Source of the DNA: Rhodococcus sp. NBC_00297
GTDB taxonomy: Bacteria > Actinomycetota > Actinomycetes > Mycobacteriales > Mycobacteriaceae
DNA: 64,000 nt
Assembly (NCBI RefSeq): GCF_036173065.1
Contig: NZ_CP108041.1
Span: 3,661,001 to 3,725,000, forward strand
Direction of reading: 5' to 3'
Below are positions 24,763-33,646 of this stretch, piece by piece. The notes below the pieces were generated by a model. That model had not been told where the DNA came from. It ran no database searches and worked only from the letters and a program-made list of their open reading frames with translations. Each line of letters begins with the position of its first letter. Within the stretch, counting starts at the first letter, position 1. The translations under genes and the position numbers were made by a program.

Positions 24763-25416
24763 GTGACGGTGCGGGGCATGGTGTTCTTCGATATCGACGG
24801 CACGTTGGTCCCGTCGATGTCGAGTGGCAGTTTCCTGGCAGCGCGACTGGGCCACCAGAAGGTGCTCGACAACGCCGAGCTGCGCTGTGCCGCCGACGAA
24901 TTGACGAATGAACAGGTCAGTGTCATCGATGCCGAGGGCTGGCGCGTCTTCGATGCCGACACTGTGGACCGCTGGCTCGAGGAGTTGCCGCTGATCAGTG
25001 GAATCGACGAGGTGACGGCGTGGTGCCGCAGTCGTCTGATGGAGCCGGTTCTCGCGTCGTTGGCGTGGCAGCCGGTCGGTGACTCGATCGCGACACGTTT
25101 CGGCTTCACGCCCAACGGTGGTCCCCGCGTGGGGATGTCGGGATCGACGTTCGACGGCACTGTGGCCGAGCACTTCGACGAGTACGACAAGCGGGACCGA
25201 GCGGTTGCCCTCGCGGCAGAACGGGGCGTGCCGCTGCGTCACTGTTGTGCCATCGGCGACAGCAGATCAGACATCCCGCTGTTCGAGGTGCGCCCGACAT
25301 CACTTGCGCTCAATGCCGGTGTCGCCGCCAGGCAGGCCGCGACCTTCTCGATCGTCACCGAGGATCTGACGGACGTGCTGCCCTGGCTGGAGGAGTGGGA
25401 ATGCGGGTTCGACTGA
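24763..25416 (+). CDS. HAD-superfamily phosphatase (PSPase-like)
   Basis: 217 residues. HAD motif I is FFDIDGTLVP (nucleophile Asp and acid Asp, about residues 9-13), motif II the Ser region MSGSTFDGT, motif III Lys in DEYDKRDRAVALA, and motif IV AIGDSRSDIPLFE. The cap between motifs I and II is helical as in class I enzymes such as phosphoserine phosphatase. Substrate unknown. Start either GTG 24763 or ATG 24778; the difference is five residues. Confidence 0.8.
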   Translation: MTVRGMVFFDIDGTLVPSMSSGSFLAARLGHQKVLDNAELRCAADELTNEQVSVIDAEGWRVFDADTVDRWLEELPLISGIDEVTAWCRSRLMEPVLASLAWQPVGDSIATRFGFTPNGGPRVGMSGSTFDGTVAEHFDEYDKRDRAVALAAERGVPLRHCCAIGDSRSDIPLFEVRPTSLALNAGVAARQAATFSIVTEDLTDVLPWLEEWECGFD

Positions 25417-25566
25417 CCCTGCGCCGTCCCGCATCTCACCGTGGGAACTCGTTCGGCTCACCGGGCGACAGGCGTACTCGAGGGTGGTCCGAGTTCTCGC
25501 CGTGCGGGTGCGATCGCTGAAATCGAGATCTCTCGGGTGGTCGTGGACGACTACCCGTCGGGTCGA

Positions 25567-25800
25567 CTACGAGCGGACCTCGTTCCTCGCCCGGGCATAC
25601 CGCGACGGTGTCACGCCGAACTCGTGGGCGAAGGCAGCGATGAACCCGCTGCTGGTGCTGTAACCCACTGCGCCGTGTCGGCGAGGTGTGTCCCCGCTCG
25701 AGAAGGTCGGCCGCAGCGATCATTCGAGCGCGTGTCCGCCAGCATCCGTAGGTCAGTCCCGTATCGGCGGCGAATGCTCGCCGGATCGTTTTCTTACTGA
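25567..25800 (-). pseudogene. AraC-type HTH fragment, frameshifted
   Basis: On the reverse strand one frame has SKKTIRRAFAADTGLTYGCWRTRARMIAAADLLERGHTS; the next frames continue ADTAQWV and then GYSTSSGFIAAFAHEFGVTPSRYARAR to a stop at 25567. Joined, these are the two helix-turn-helix units of an AraC-family DNA-binding domain. Two frame changes within about 30 bases mean the gene is dead. No effector-binding domain was found upstream. Confidence 0.65.
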
Positions 25801-25922
25801 CTACGGCACCAACAGGAGCTTTCAGCGCTACACGAGAGCGATCAACGCTTTCGCCGCGGCCCTGGACAATTCCACCGTGTCGGAAGGACAGTAGAGCCGG
25901 ACTGCCCGGACGCACCGATGCG

Positions 25923-26354
25923 TCACGTACGGCGTTCGCTCTGTCCGAACACACGTCGACGAACGACGGCGCCGGCGACACTACACACCGCAGCGCAGAC
26001 AAGGCCGCTCGCGACGGCGACGCCCGGTGCGAGGGAGGTCAATCCCGCAACGAGTGACACCCATGCGAGGACCACTGCGCCGGTCTCCAGGCGCGCCGCC
26101 AGGACTGGCCCTGTTCTCCGTCTGTGCGCCGACACCGCCTTCAGGTACAACCCGTAGGCGGCATAGACCGTGGTGTACGCACCGATGCAGAACGCGAACA
26201 CACCCACCGCGAACCACCCGGGGACAACGTCGTAGGGAGCGTCGCCGAGGGCGGACACTGCGACGACCGAGATGGGCACCACCAACGCCGTTCCGATGTA
26301 CAGGAGGACGGCGAGGCCCAGCACCGAATCCTTGGGCGACGACGTCCACGACAT
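25923..26354 (-). CDS. Four-helix membrane protein, 143 aa
   Basis: 143 residues from ATG 26354. Hydrophobic helices: SVLGLAVLLYIGTALVVPISVVAV, VPGWFAVGVFAFCIGAYTTVYAAYGLYL, TGAVVLAWVSLVAGLTSLAPGVAV and VASGLVCAAVCSVAGAVV. Short basic loops suggest an inner-membrane topology. No family recognised. The frame extends upstream to 26408 but the chosen ATG gives a normal hydrophilic start. It lies downstream of another small membrane gene on the same strand, 62 bases away. Confidence 0.6.
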   Translation of the reverse strand: MSWTSSPKDSVLGLAVLLYIGTALVVPISVVAVSALGDAPYDVVPGWFAVGVFAFCIGAYTTVYAAYGLYLKAVSAHRRRTGPVLAARLETGAVVLAWVSLVAGLTSLAPGVAVASGLVCAAVCSVAGAVVRRRVFGQSERRT

Positions 26355-26415
26355 CGCACCACTGTAACCAACTGATCGGTCTAGATCGTGCTCGCCGCTG
26401 CCGCGCATGGGCGGG

Positions 26416-26592
26416 TCACGGCGTGTCCGTGCGAGACCTGACCGAGAGAATCGCCGCGACCACTGCTCCGACCAGCAGGAGGAGGACCACGTCGTCGCTG
26501 CGATCGGCCGCCGACGTGCCTCCCCAGGTCGCCACGCGCACGATCACCGCAAGTAGGTAGAGGCCGATCGCGGCGGTGCGTGGATTTCCCAT
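26416..26592 (-). CDS. Small two-helix membrane protein, 58 aa
   Basis: 58 residues from ATG 26592: MGNPRTAAIGLYLLAVIVRVAT, a polar turn, then DDVVLLLLVGAVVAAILSVRSR. A plausible hairpin membrane peptide. The open frame continues to 26820 but loses hydrophobic pattern. Its position just upstream of the four-helix gene suggests a shared transcript. Function unknown. Confidence 0.5.
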   Translation of the reverse strand: MGNPRTAAIGLYLLAVIVRVATWGGTSAADRSDDVVLLLLVGAVVAAILSVRSRTDTP

Positions 26593-26889
26593 GACGGCAC
26601 CGTATGCCTGTATCGACGCCGCATCAACGCCGAAGGCGAATGAGTGGCAGCGCACGAATGGTCTATCGCTCGACGGTGTCAGATCCGGTGCGCTGCCCCC
26701 TGGGAGAACTTTCGGCCGAATGTGCCGATCCTGCTGCGGGTATCGGCACCGACTCTTGCGCTGCGTCGCGGGACGTGTCATTCTCGGACGCATGACAACC
26801 GGAAAGGCGGACACCGCCACCCTCGCGTGAGCGCCGCAGCAACACCCTTCGCGGTCAGGGCAAGAACCGCATCGTCATCGATTCATCAG

Positions 26890-28032
26890 ATGGCATCCGT
26901 ACCCACGTTGCGGGACACGTGGCTCGCGCTGGGTGTGTCCACTCTGCCGTCCGACAGGCCGACCGCCGAGGCCGCCGTAGCGGATCTGTACAGGCATGCA
27001 GGGTTCCGTTGTCCCGAGTTCGTGTGGGTACCGTCCCCACCGGCCGGCGCCGAACTGATTGTCTCCGAACAGTTGTCGAGTACGAACTCCCTGACGTCCG
27101 GTGCTGCCGCTCGAATCGCGTCGACCGTCTCACGGTCACGCGAACGCATGGACAACCGCACGGGCTGGGTGTCGCGACGATGGCCTTCCGACAGTCGCTC
27201 ACTCTGGGCTGCACGCACGCAGCCACTGGCGGAGTCCGCGCGGCAGGGGATCGCGCCCGACGAGTTGCTGCGCATCGCGGTGTGGGATTCATTGCGCACG
27301 AGCCTGTTCGATGGAGTGGCGGCCGCTGTGCGGTCACTCGTTCAGCGACCGACGGGAAGCGTGGCGTGGTACGGGCAGCAGGAAGCTCACCGGCTCGCGT
27401 ACTACGACATCCATCGCACACTGGGCATCTCTGCCTTCCGCGGTACGGATCACGCCATCCTCGATACCCAGACAGCCCTCGCGGGGGCGACCGGCTGGTG
27501 GTGGGCATTCGACAGTGTCTGCGTCATGTCCGAGCGACCTGGAATTCTTCAGACCGAACCTCTTCCGGGAGCGGTGCACAACGAACGGCGACTGCACGGA
27601 CAGAACGAGCCCGCCGTCCAGTTCACCGACGGACGATCCGTTCATGTCGATCACGGGACCATCGTTCCCGAGTGGGTGATCGCCGAACCCACCGTCGAGC
27701 GCATCGCACGCGAACGGAACATCGAGGTACGCCGGTGCGCCATCGAGCGCATCGGGTGGGACGTCTACATCGACGAGGCCGGACTCGAGCTCGTCGACCG
27801 GACGGACGATCCGGGGAATGCCGGCGCCCCGCTGTCGCTCTACGCCACGCCGACCAGCTGGGTGGACGACGGCCGAATCCTGCTCGTGGTCAACGGTTCT
27901 GTCGAGCGGGACGGTCGGCGGCGACGCTACGGGTTGCCGGTTCCGAACGGCATGACGTCCGCGCTCGACGCCGCCGGATGGACCTACGGCATCACCGGCG
28001 ACGACTACTCCTGTCTCGTGCGCCGCACGTGA
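26890..28032 (+). CDS. DUF6745-family protein
   Basis: 380 residues, soluble. Family features: an N-terminal TLRDTWLALGVSTLPSDRPTAEAAVADLYRHAGFRCPEFVWVPSP, a central GQQEAHRLAYYDI, ATGWWWAFDSVCVMSERP, then the C-terminal IERIGWDVYIDEAGLELVDRTDDP and LYATPTSW. This pattern is the DUF6745 family of actinobacteria and cyanobacteria; its activity is unknown. Start placed at ATG 26890; a GTG at 26827 is possible. The next gene starts 29 bases after its stop and is probably co-transcribed. Confidence 0.7.
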   Translation: MASVPTLRDTWLALGVSTLPSDRPTAEAAVADLYRHAGFRCPEFVWVPSPPAGAELIVSEQLSSTNSLTSGAAARIASTVSRSRERMDNRTGWVSRRWPSDSRSLWAARTQPLAESARQGIAPDELLRIAVWDSLRTSLFDGVAAAVRSLVQRPTGSVAWYGQQEAHRLAYYDIHRTLGISAFRGTDHAILDTQTALAGATGWWWAFDSVCVMSERPGILQTEPLPGAVHNERRLHGQNEPAVQFTDGRSVHVDHGTIVPEWVIAEPTVERIARERNIEVRRCAIERIGWDVYIDEAGLELVDRTDDPGNAGAPLSLYATPTSWVDDGRILLVVNGSVERDGRRRRYGLPVPNGMTSALDAAGWTYGITGDDYSCLVRRT

Positions 28033-28061
28033 CCACATTCCGACGACCCGAGGTGACTTCG

Positions 28062-28514
28062 ATGACCACGACCATGACTTTGTCCACACTCACGGCCCTG
28101 ACCGGCCTCGACGTCTTCGACTATCTCGATCGAGACGTGTCGATACCCGTCGTCGACGGGCTTCAAGCTCAGGGCGACCTGATCGTCGTGCCGCGCCCGA
28201 TGATCGTCCACGTGCAGGCATTTCGGGGCACGCGGTCCGACGACGTGCCCCTCACCGGCGTCGAACTGCTTCGCAGCGCCGCCGGCGGCAACCCCCACAG
28301 CCTCGTCTGCGAGGAAGGCCACTGCATGTGGTCCACTCCGGTGTTCGATCCGAACGGCCTTGCGTTGGGCATCCTCGACACCGAGGTCACGGCGTACCTG
28401 ATTCACCCCGAACACGGTGCGACAGGAATTGCGCCCGGCTCCTACGTCATCAGCAGGCAACGCGAGCGTGGAGTGGGTCGGCACTTTCGATCGGCGCGGT
28501 TGGTCGCGGATTGA
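28062..28514 (+). CDS. Hypothetical protein paired with DUF6745, 150 aa
   Basis: 150 residues from ATG 28062 with GAGGTG upstream. Features: VVPRPMIVHVQAFRGTRSDDVPLTGVELLRSAAGGNPHSLVCEEGHCMW and HPEHGATGIAPGSYVISRQRER. Beta-rich, no membrane segment. Conserved His and Cys (HSLVCEEGHC) could bind a metal, which is speculation. Placement after the DUF6745 gene and before a strong terminator makes the two an operon. Confidence 0.6.
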   Translation: MTTTMTLSTLTALTGLDVFDYLDRDVSIPVVDGLQAQGDLIVVPRPMIVHVQAFRGTRSDDVPLTGVELLRSAAGGNPHSLVCEEGHCMWSTPVFDPNGLALGILDTEVTAYLIHPEHGATGIAPGSYVISRQRERGVGRHFRSARLVAD

Positions 28515-28527
28515 CGCACGCGACCAG

Positions 28528-28557
28528 CCAGGGGCGCGGCTGACACCGCGCCCCTGG
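28528..28557. terminator. Perfect 12-bp-stem bidirectional terminator
   Basis: CCAGGGGCGCGG, loop CTGACA, CCGCGCCCCTGG. It lies exactly between the convergent DUF6745 operon and the zinc locus, so it separates the two. Confidence 0.85.
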
Positions 28558-28568
28558 TGACGACAGGA

Positions 28569-29780
28569 TCAGTCGGTGACGGCCACGAACTCGTTCGGAG
28601 TGACGTCGAGTTCGCTGCTGACGGTGACGTCACCGGTGGTCAGATCCACGGCGTGGATGCTGTCGGTGTCCGGTTCGGTGACGTAGGCGGTGTCGCCGGT
28701 GATGGAGATGCCGGGGTGTGCGTCCTGGTACTCGCTGGGGCCTTCCCACTCACCGATGACAGGGTAGGAAGCGGTGAACTCGCGCGTCTCGGGATCGAAG
28801 ACGTGCAGGGCGCCGTCGGTTCCGATGATGTAGGCCTTGTCGTCGGGTCCACGGGAGACCCCGCGCCAGGTGTACTCGGCACCGTCGGGCATCTGGACGA
28901 CGTCCAGCGTCTTCGCCACGGTGTCGATGACGGTGACCGCCTGCAGCAGTGAGCCTTCCGCGTCTGCGTCGTTCTTGTAGTCGCCGACGACCAAGGGGCT
29001 GGTCTCGCTGACGTACGCGTTGCCCGTACGCCCGTAGGGCTGGTCCGGAGCGTCGAGCTTGGTGATCTCGCCCTTGTCGTAGACCAGGACACCGTTCTCG
29101 CAGCCGAATACGACGATCTCGTTCTGTGCCGTTCCCTCGCCGTGGACGCCGGGGCACTGATCGTTGCGCGCGATGACCGCACCGGCGGCATCGCGCACCT
29201 CGATACCGGTGCGTCCGTTGGCATTACCAACAGTGGTGAGGAACGTGCCGTCCTCGAGAACGACCGAGACTCCGTGATGCGCCTCCACACCGGGAATGCT
29301 CTCCACCTCGGGGAGACCGTCGCTCGACTCCAGTGCTGCCGTGTCGAAGATCGTGGTGTCGCTGGTACCGTCGGCGTACAAGATTGTCTTGCCGCCGTGC
29401 CGGACGACATGGCCCGCCTTCTCCGCCTCGAAGACCGTGTCCGTGAGCTGTGGTGCGTCCGTGGTGCCCGCGGCGGTGTCGAGTACTTGGAAGCCCTTGC
29501 TCGTGGTCACCATGACGTTGCGCCCGTCGCCGGCGAGGTTGAGGCGTGTGTAGTCCTCGGAGTCGAAGTCCGCGACGGTCTCGAGGGTGGCGGCGTCCAG
29601 CACCTGTACGCCGCCGTCGTAGGAGACCGCGACACGAGGGCCGGCCTGCATCGCTGCGGTGGTGCTCGTGGTGGAGTCGGCGGCGGTCGTGGTGGTTCCG
29701 GAGGAGCACGCCGCGAGAGTGACGACCGCGCCGAGCGCGAGCACAGTGGAGCCTGCCCGCCGGAAGTGATTGAGACGCAT
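28569..29780 (-). CDS. aztD: AztD-like zinc chaperone lipoprotein (beta-propeller)
   Basis: 403 residues. MRLNHFRRAGSTVLALG, then VVTLAAC is a lipoprotein signal (Cys about 24). The rest is a seven-bladed propeller with repeats such as VQVLDAATLETVADFDSE, FQVLDTAAGTTD, LVYDKGEITKL, LHVFDPETREF and IHAVDLTTGDV. His clusters (VEAHHG, CPGVHGEG) could bind zinc. AztD proteins hold periplasmic Zn and hand it to the AztC binding protein. ATG 29780 has AAGGA five bases upstream. It is the last gene of the reverse-strand arm, 32 bases after aztC. The assignment rests on fold plus neighbours. Confidence 0.75.
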   Translation of the reverse strand: MRLNHFRRAGSTVLALGAVVTLAACSSGTTTTAADSTTSTTAAMQAGPRVAVSYDGGVQVLDAATLETVADFDSEDYTRLNLAGDGRNVMVTTSKGFQVLDTAAGTTDAPQLTDTVFEAEKAGHVVRHGGKTILYADGTSDTTIFDTAALESSDGLPEVESIPGVEAHHGVSVVLEDGTFLTTVGNANGRTGIEVRDAAGAVIARNDQCPGVHGEGTAQNEIVVFGCENGVLVYDKGEITKLDAPDQPYGRTGNAYVSETSPLVVGDYKNDADAEGSLLQAVTVIDTVAKTLDVVQMPDGAEYTWRGVSRGPDDKAYIIGTDGALHVFDPETREFTASYPVIGEWEGPSEYQDAHPGISITGDTAYVTEPDTDSIHAVDLTTGDVTVSSELDVTPNEFVAVTD

Positions 29781-29812
29781 GTGAATCCTTTTCTGTGTGG
29801 GAACGATACCGA

Positions 29813-30736
29813 TCAAGGGGAGAGGCCGGCGGCGATGCGTTCGGTGTTGACGCGCATCATCGTCAGATAGTCGGGGGCGCCGCCGTCGGGACCGGTGAGC
29901 GACTCGGTGAACAACTGCACGACGTCCACGCTGATGTCGGCTTCACTGGCGAGTGCCTGAACGAGTCGGTCGGGCGAGGACGATTCTGCGAAGACGGTGC
30001 GGACACCGGTGGAGTCGACGGCATCGACGAGATCGGACAGGTCGGACGCCGACGGTGCGGCGAGGGTGGTGCCGCCGGGAATGACCGCCCCGACGACCTC
30101 GAAGTCGAAACGGTCAGCGAGGTAACCGAAGACATGGTGGTTGGTGACGAGCGCACGCCGTTCGTCGGGGATCGCGGCGAACGAGGCGGACATCTCCTCG
30201 TCGAGACTCTGTAGCTGTCCGCGGTACTCGGCCGCTCGTGTCGACATGGTGGCCGGATCCACTCCGTCGAGATCGCCGAGCACCGGTTCCAAGGCATCGA
30301 CGACGGCGATCATGCGGGCAGGATCGGTCCAGAAGTGGGAGTCCGGGCTGCCCGCCGCGTCGCCCTCCCGGTAGTCGAGCACGTCGATGACGTCCCCGGC
30401 GACGAACGTCGGAACCTTCTCTGCGGCTGCGGCGTCGAGATGCTGCTGTAGCCCCTCCTCCAATCCCAGCCCGTTCGAGACGACGAGGTCCGCCGATCGC
30501 AGACGCGCGCCCTCCTGCGCGGAGATCTCGAACGAGTGTGGGTCGGCGTTCGGCTTCATCAGCGTCACGACCTCTGCCTCGTCGCCGACGAGTTCCTCGA
30601 CGACGTCGCCGAGGATGTTCGTGGAGACCATGACCACCGGACGGTCGTCGGCTGTCGCCGAACATCCAGCGAGAAGGGCCACCACAGCCACTGCCGCCGC
30701 GGCCAGGAGACTGCCCGTCCGGTGTCCTCGCATCAT
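29813..30736 (-). CDS. aztC: Zinc ABC-transporter binding lipoprotein AztC
   Basis: 307 residues of the cluster A-I metal-binding family (ZnuA/AztC). Signal LLAAAAVAVVALLAGC is lipoprotein type. Metal-site features: MVSTNILGDVVEELVGD, NADPHSFEIS (His about 80), SHFWTDPARM (His), TNHHVFGYLADRF (His-His) and the C-terminal VFAESSSP (acidic ligand). There is no long His-rich loop as in ZnuA, which fits AztC. Its ATG overlaps the stop of the propeller gene (TGATG at 30736), giving translational coupling. It delivers Zn to the AztB/AztA transporter. Confidence 0.85.
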   Translation of the reverse strand: MMRGHRTGSLLAAAAVAVVALLAGCSATADDRPVVMVSTNILGDVVEELVGDEAEVVTLMKPNADPHSFEISAQEGARLRSADLVVSNGLGLEEGLQQHLDAAAAEKVPTFVAGDVIDVLDYREGDAAGSPDSHFWTDPARMIAVVDALEPVLGDLDGVDPATMSTRAAEYRGQLQSLDEEMSASFAAIPDERRALVTNHHVFGYLADRFDFEVVGAVIPGGTTLAAPSASDLSDLVDAVDSTGVRTVFAESSSPDRLVQALASEADISVDVVQLFTESLTGPDGGAPDYLTMMRVNTERIAAGLSP

Positions 30737-31953
30737 CAGCGTCCCGTCTCGGCCGTGAAGGCCGGTTCGGACGCGGTCTCGAACGTGCGGGAGACGCGGG
30801 CGTCGTCGGCGTAGTCGATCTCGTACAGCTTCCGTTCGGTGGGCGCGCTGAGGTAGGCGCGCTGCTGGTCGGCGATCAGAGTGGGTGTCCCACCGGCGGA
30901 CAGTGATGCGGCGACGAGCGCGCCCGTCTCGGCAACGACCGAACCGTCGGCTCCGTCCAGTACGAACACGCGGCCGTCGGCTGTGAGGCCGAGAACGTGG
31001 TTCTCGCTGTCGTCGACCGCCGACACATGCGTCAAGCGAGTGGGAGCGGGAAGGAGCGTCCACGACCTCTGGCGGGTGTCGAGTAACCAGATGCCCTGAT
31101 CGCCGGCGAGGCCGGCGACGGTGGGGCGGCCCTCGCGATTGTCGAACGACGTTGCGGGAGGGGCGGACACGTCAGTCGGGTACGGGATCTTTTCCACTGT
31201 GAGTTCGTCTCCGGTGGCGGACGCGAGCAGCGCGCCGTCGGAGCAGCCGATCACGGTGCCGACACGCGTGGTGATGGTGCCGGCGGCGTCGGGGCACGAC
31301 TCGGCGAGACCGGTGCGCTTTCCGTCCGAGGTGTGTCCGACGATTGTCCGTGAGGGGCCGACCCCGTCGGTGACGAGGGCGAACGATCCGACGGGCACGA
31401 CCATGCCGTCTCCCGGCGGGTTCTGCAGCCGGAACGACTCGGAGATCTCGCCCTTCGACAACGCCGCGGTGTCGAGCAGGACGGCGTCGCCGGAGTCGGG
31501 GAAGTAGAGCCCGGTTCCGCCCGAGGTGGATTGATTCGACGTGGCCACGGTCGCGTCGCCGGCGCCCTCGACGGTGCCGAGGAGCCGGGGTTCGGCGCGG
31601 TAGTAGTGGAAGTGGTCGACGTGGTCCCAGGTCCAGACGCCACTGTCCACGATCTCGATTCCCGCGTCCGTCGCGGCGAACAGGTAGCGTCCGTCGGTGC
31701 TCATCGCCTCGGGTGCACCGATGTTGCCGAGGTCGGACACCGATTCGTCCAGTAGGTCCAGGTGCGAGATCGAGCCGGTGGGATCGATGGTCGTGAGGCC
31801 GAGTCGTGGCTCGGCGAGTTCCGCGGCGTCGGCGATCGCTCCGTGGCCTTCGGCGGGTACCTCGTCGGCGGGGATCGTCGGAGCCTGCTCGGTGGAGCAC
31901 GCGGTCAGGCCGACGACGAGGGCGAGAGCGGTGGTCGTGATGTGTTGTCGCAC
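30736..31953 (-). CDS. Second AztD-like beta-propeller lipoprotein
   Basis: 405 residues; GTG 31953 with AAGGA upstream. Lipobox LALVVGLTAC (Cys about 19). Propeller-type strands (GRYLFAATDAGIEIVD, GDAVLLDTAALSKG, GIWLLDTRQRSW, GRVFVLDGADGSVV, KLYEIDYADDA). A His-rich loop WDHVDHFHYYRAEPRLLG (about residues 108-125) is a good zinc-site candidate and is shared with AztD relatives. Lies between aztB and aztC, co-oriented, 33 bases after aztB. A second metallochaperone or sensor subunit is likely; the sequence differs strongly from the aztD product downstream, so it is not a recent duplication. Confidence 0.7.
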   Translation of the reverse strand: MRQHITTTALALVVGLTACSTEQAPTIPADEVPAEGHGAIADAAELAEPRLGLTTIDPTGSISHLDLLDESVSDLGNIGAPEAMSTDGRYLFAATDAGIEIVDSGVWTWDHVDHFHYYRAEPRLLGTVEGAGDATVATSNQSTSGGTGLYFPDSGDAVLLDTAALSKGEISESFRLQNPPGDGMVVPVGSFALVTDGVGPSRTIVGHTSDGKRTGLAESCPDAAGTITTRVGTVIGCSDGALLASATGDELTVEKIPYPTDVSAPPATSFDNREGRPTVAGLAGDQGIWLLDTRQRSWTLLPAPTRLTHVSAVDDSENHVLGLTADGRVFVLDGADGSVVAETGALVAASLSAGGTPTLIADQQRAYLSAPTERKLYEIDYADDARVSRTFETASEPAFTAETGR

Positions 31954-31986
31954 AGTGTCCTTTCGGGTGGATCGGGTCGGCCGGTG

Positions 31987-32844
31987 TCAGACGGAGAGCG
32001 CCGGCGCTGATGTCGTGCGTCCGATCGACGCGGTCGCCGCCCTTGCCGCCACCGACAGGCCCGACAGCGCGATCGCCGTCGCGGCGACCGTGGCGCCGGC
32101 CGCCGTGGCCGCGTGCCACGAGATGAGCAGACCGACGAACACCGACAGCACACCGATCGAGGCGGCCGCCACCATTCGAGTCGGTATCCGAGTGGTCCAC
32201 TGCCCGGCGGCGACGGCAGGTGCGAGCAGGAGTCCGACGACCAGAAGCGAGCCGACAGCCTGGTAGGAGGCCACGACAGCAAGCGTCACCAGGGCGACCA
32301 GAGCAGCCTGTGCCGCGCGGGGAGCAAGGCCCAGTACCGACGCGATGCGGGGATCGAGCGCGAGCGCCACCAACGAGCGGTGGAAGCCCGCGGCCACCGT
32401 CATGCCGACCACCACAGCGACGGCCAGGAGTGCGATGTCCACGGACGTGATGGCCAGGATGTCTCCGAACAGGATGGACGTGGCATCGGTGGCGAAGCTT
32501 CCCGAATGGGAGATGATGATGACTCCCAGTGCCAGCATCGAGACGAACAGCATGCCGATGCTCGTGTCGTAGGAGAGGGATCCGCGACGCTGGAGCGCAG
32601 CGATGCCGAGGCTCATCACGACCGCGCTGAGCGCGCCGCCCACCAGCGCGGGCGCCCCCAGGACCGTCGCCAGGGCGACCCCGGGCAACATCCCGTGCGC
32701 GAGGGCTTCTCCCAGAAAAGCCATGCCGCGGATGACGACCCACGTACCGACGACCCCGCACAGCACCGCCACGAGTGCGCCCCCGACGAGGGCGCGTTGC
32801 ACGAAGGCGAGCGAGAAGGGCTCGACGAGCGCCTGAATTGTCAC
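31987..32844 (-). CDS. aztB: Zinc ABC-transporter permease AztB
   Basis: 285 residues with eight or nine hydrophobic segments: FVQRALVGGALVAVLCGVVGTWVVIRGMAFLGEALAHGMLPGVAL is the diagnostic start of ABC-3 (ZnuB/MntB-type) permeases, followed by YDTSIGMLFVSMLALGVII and a C-terminal SYQAVGSLLVVGLLLAPAVAAGQWT. GTG 32844 is the only start that gives the family N-terminus. It forms the inner-membrane channel with AztA. Faces aztA across a 54-base promoter region containing a Zur-like operator. Confidence 0.85.
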   Translation of the reverse strand: MTIQALVEPFSLAFVQRALVGGALVAVLCGVVGTWVVIRGMAFLGEALAHGMLPGVALATVLGAPALVGGALSAVVMSLGIAALQRRGSLSYDTSIGMLFVSMLALGVIIISHSGSFATDATSILFGDILAITSVDIALLAVAVVVGMTVAAGFHRSLVALALDPRIASVLGLAPRAAQAALVALVTLAVVASYQAVGSLLVVGLLLAPAVAAGQWTTRIPTRMVAAASIGVLSVFVGLLISWHAATAAGATVAATAIALSGLSVAARAATASIGRTTSAPALSV

Positions 32845-32859
32845 GCTTGGGATCGTAAC

Positions 32860-32878
32860 GATAGTGCTAATGGTTTTC
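32860..32878 (-). promoter_or_regulatory. Zur-like operator between aztB and aztA
   Basis: On the reverse strand GAAAACCATTAGCACTATC; compared with the actinobacterial Zur consensus as I remember it (GAAAATGATTATCATTTTC) 14 of 19 positions agree, including both ends. It covers the likely promoters of both divergent arms. Repression by Zn-Zur is expected; not shown. Confidence 0.55.
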
Positions 32879-32898
32879 AAAGTCGTTAAGGTGAGTCC

Positions 32899-33543
32899 AT
32901 GAGCCAGATCGACACGACCCGACTCGCTGCTCGGCTGCGCAGTGCCCGCGTGGAGTTCGACAAACACGTGGCCATCGACGGGGTCGACCTCGATGTCGTC
33001 GCGGGAGAGGTGACGGCGATCGCAGGTCCGAACGGTGCCGGCAAATCCACACTGCTGGAGATGATCGCGGGAACGCGTGCGCTGACGTCCGGCACCCGAG
33101 TCGCGACGCGGGCACTAGGATTCGTTCCACAGCGCGCGGCGGTCCCGGACCGACTGCCGGTGACGGTGCGGGACGTCGCGACGGTCGGCGTCTGGGGCGG
33201 GAGGCGGGCGTGGCGCCGTCTCGATGCCGAGTCTCGCCGTGTCGTCGACGACGCGCTCGATCGCCTCGGTATCAGCGAGCTCGCAGACAGGCCCTTCTCC
33301 GCGTTGTCAGGCGGTCAGAGACAGCGGGCGTTGCTCGCGCAGGGCCTTGCGCGTCGCGCTGATCTTCTGCTTCTCGACGAACCCACGACGGGTCTGGACG
33401 CGACGAGCGGGGATCGCATTCGGGACGTCATGAGGGCTGAAGCCCGGCGCGGCGTGGCAGTCGCCTGCGTGTCTCACGATCCGCTCGTGATCGACATGGC
33501 CGATCGGGTCGTGAAGCTCGAGGCGGGGCGGGTGGTCCGCTGA
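32899..33543 (+). CDS. aztA: Zinc ABC-transporter ATPase AztA
   Basis: 214 residues. Walker A GPNGAGKST (about residues 44-52), Q-loop FVPQRAAVP, signature LSGGQRQRALLAQGLA (about 137), Walker B LLLLDEPTTGLD and switch CVSHDP. AAGGTGAG lies at a good distance before ATG 32899. It powers the AztB channel. The divergent placement relative to aztB, with a single operator, keeps stoichiometry under one regulator. Confidence 0.9.
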   Translation: MSQIDTTRLAARLRSARVEFDKHVAIDGVDLDVVAGEVTAIAGPNGAGKSTLLEMIAGTRALTSGTRVATRALGFVPQRAAVPDRLPVTVRDVATVGVWGGRRAWRRLDAESRRVVDDALDRLGISELADRPFSALSGGQRQRALLAQGLARRADLLLLDEPTTGLDATSGDRIRDVMRAEARRGVAVACVSHDPLVIDMADRVVKLEAGRVVR

Positions 33544-33646
33544 TGGGCGTTCGAGTGTCACCGATCGACCGTGGATGCCGAACGGGTCATCGATTGTGGA
33601 CTGTCGCCCCCGTCCACCGGGGTCGGAAGTCCACGACCGCTACGAC

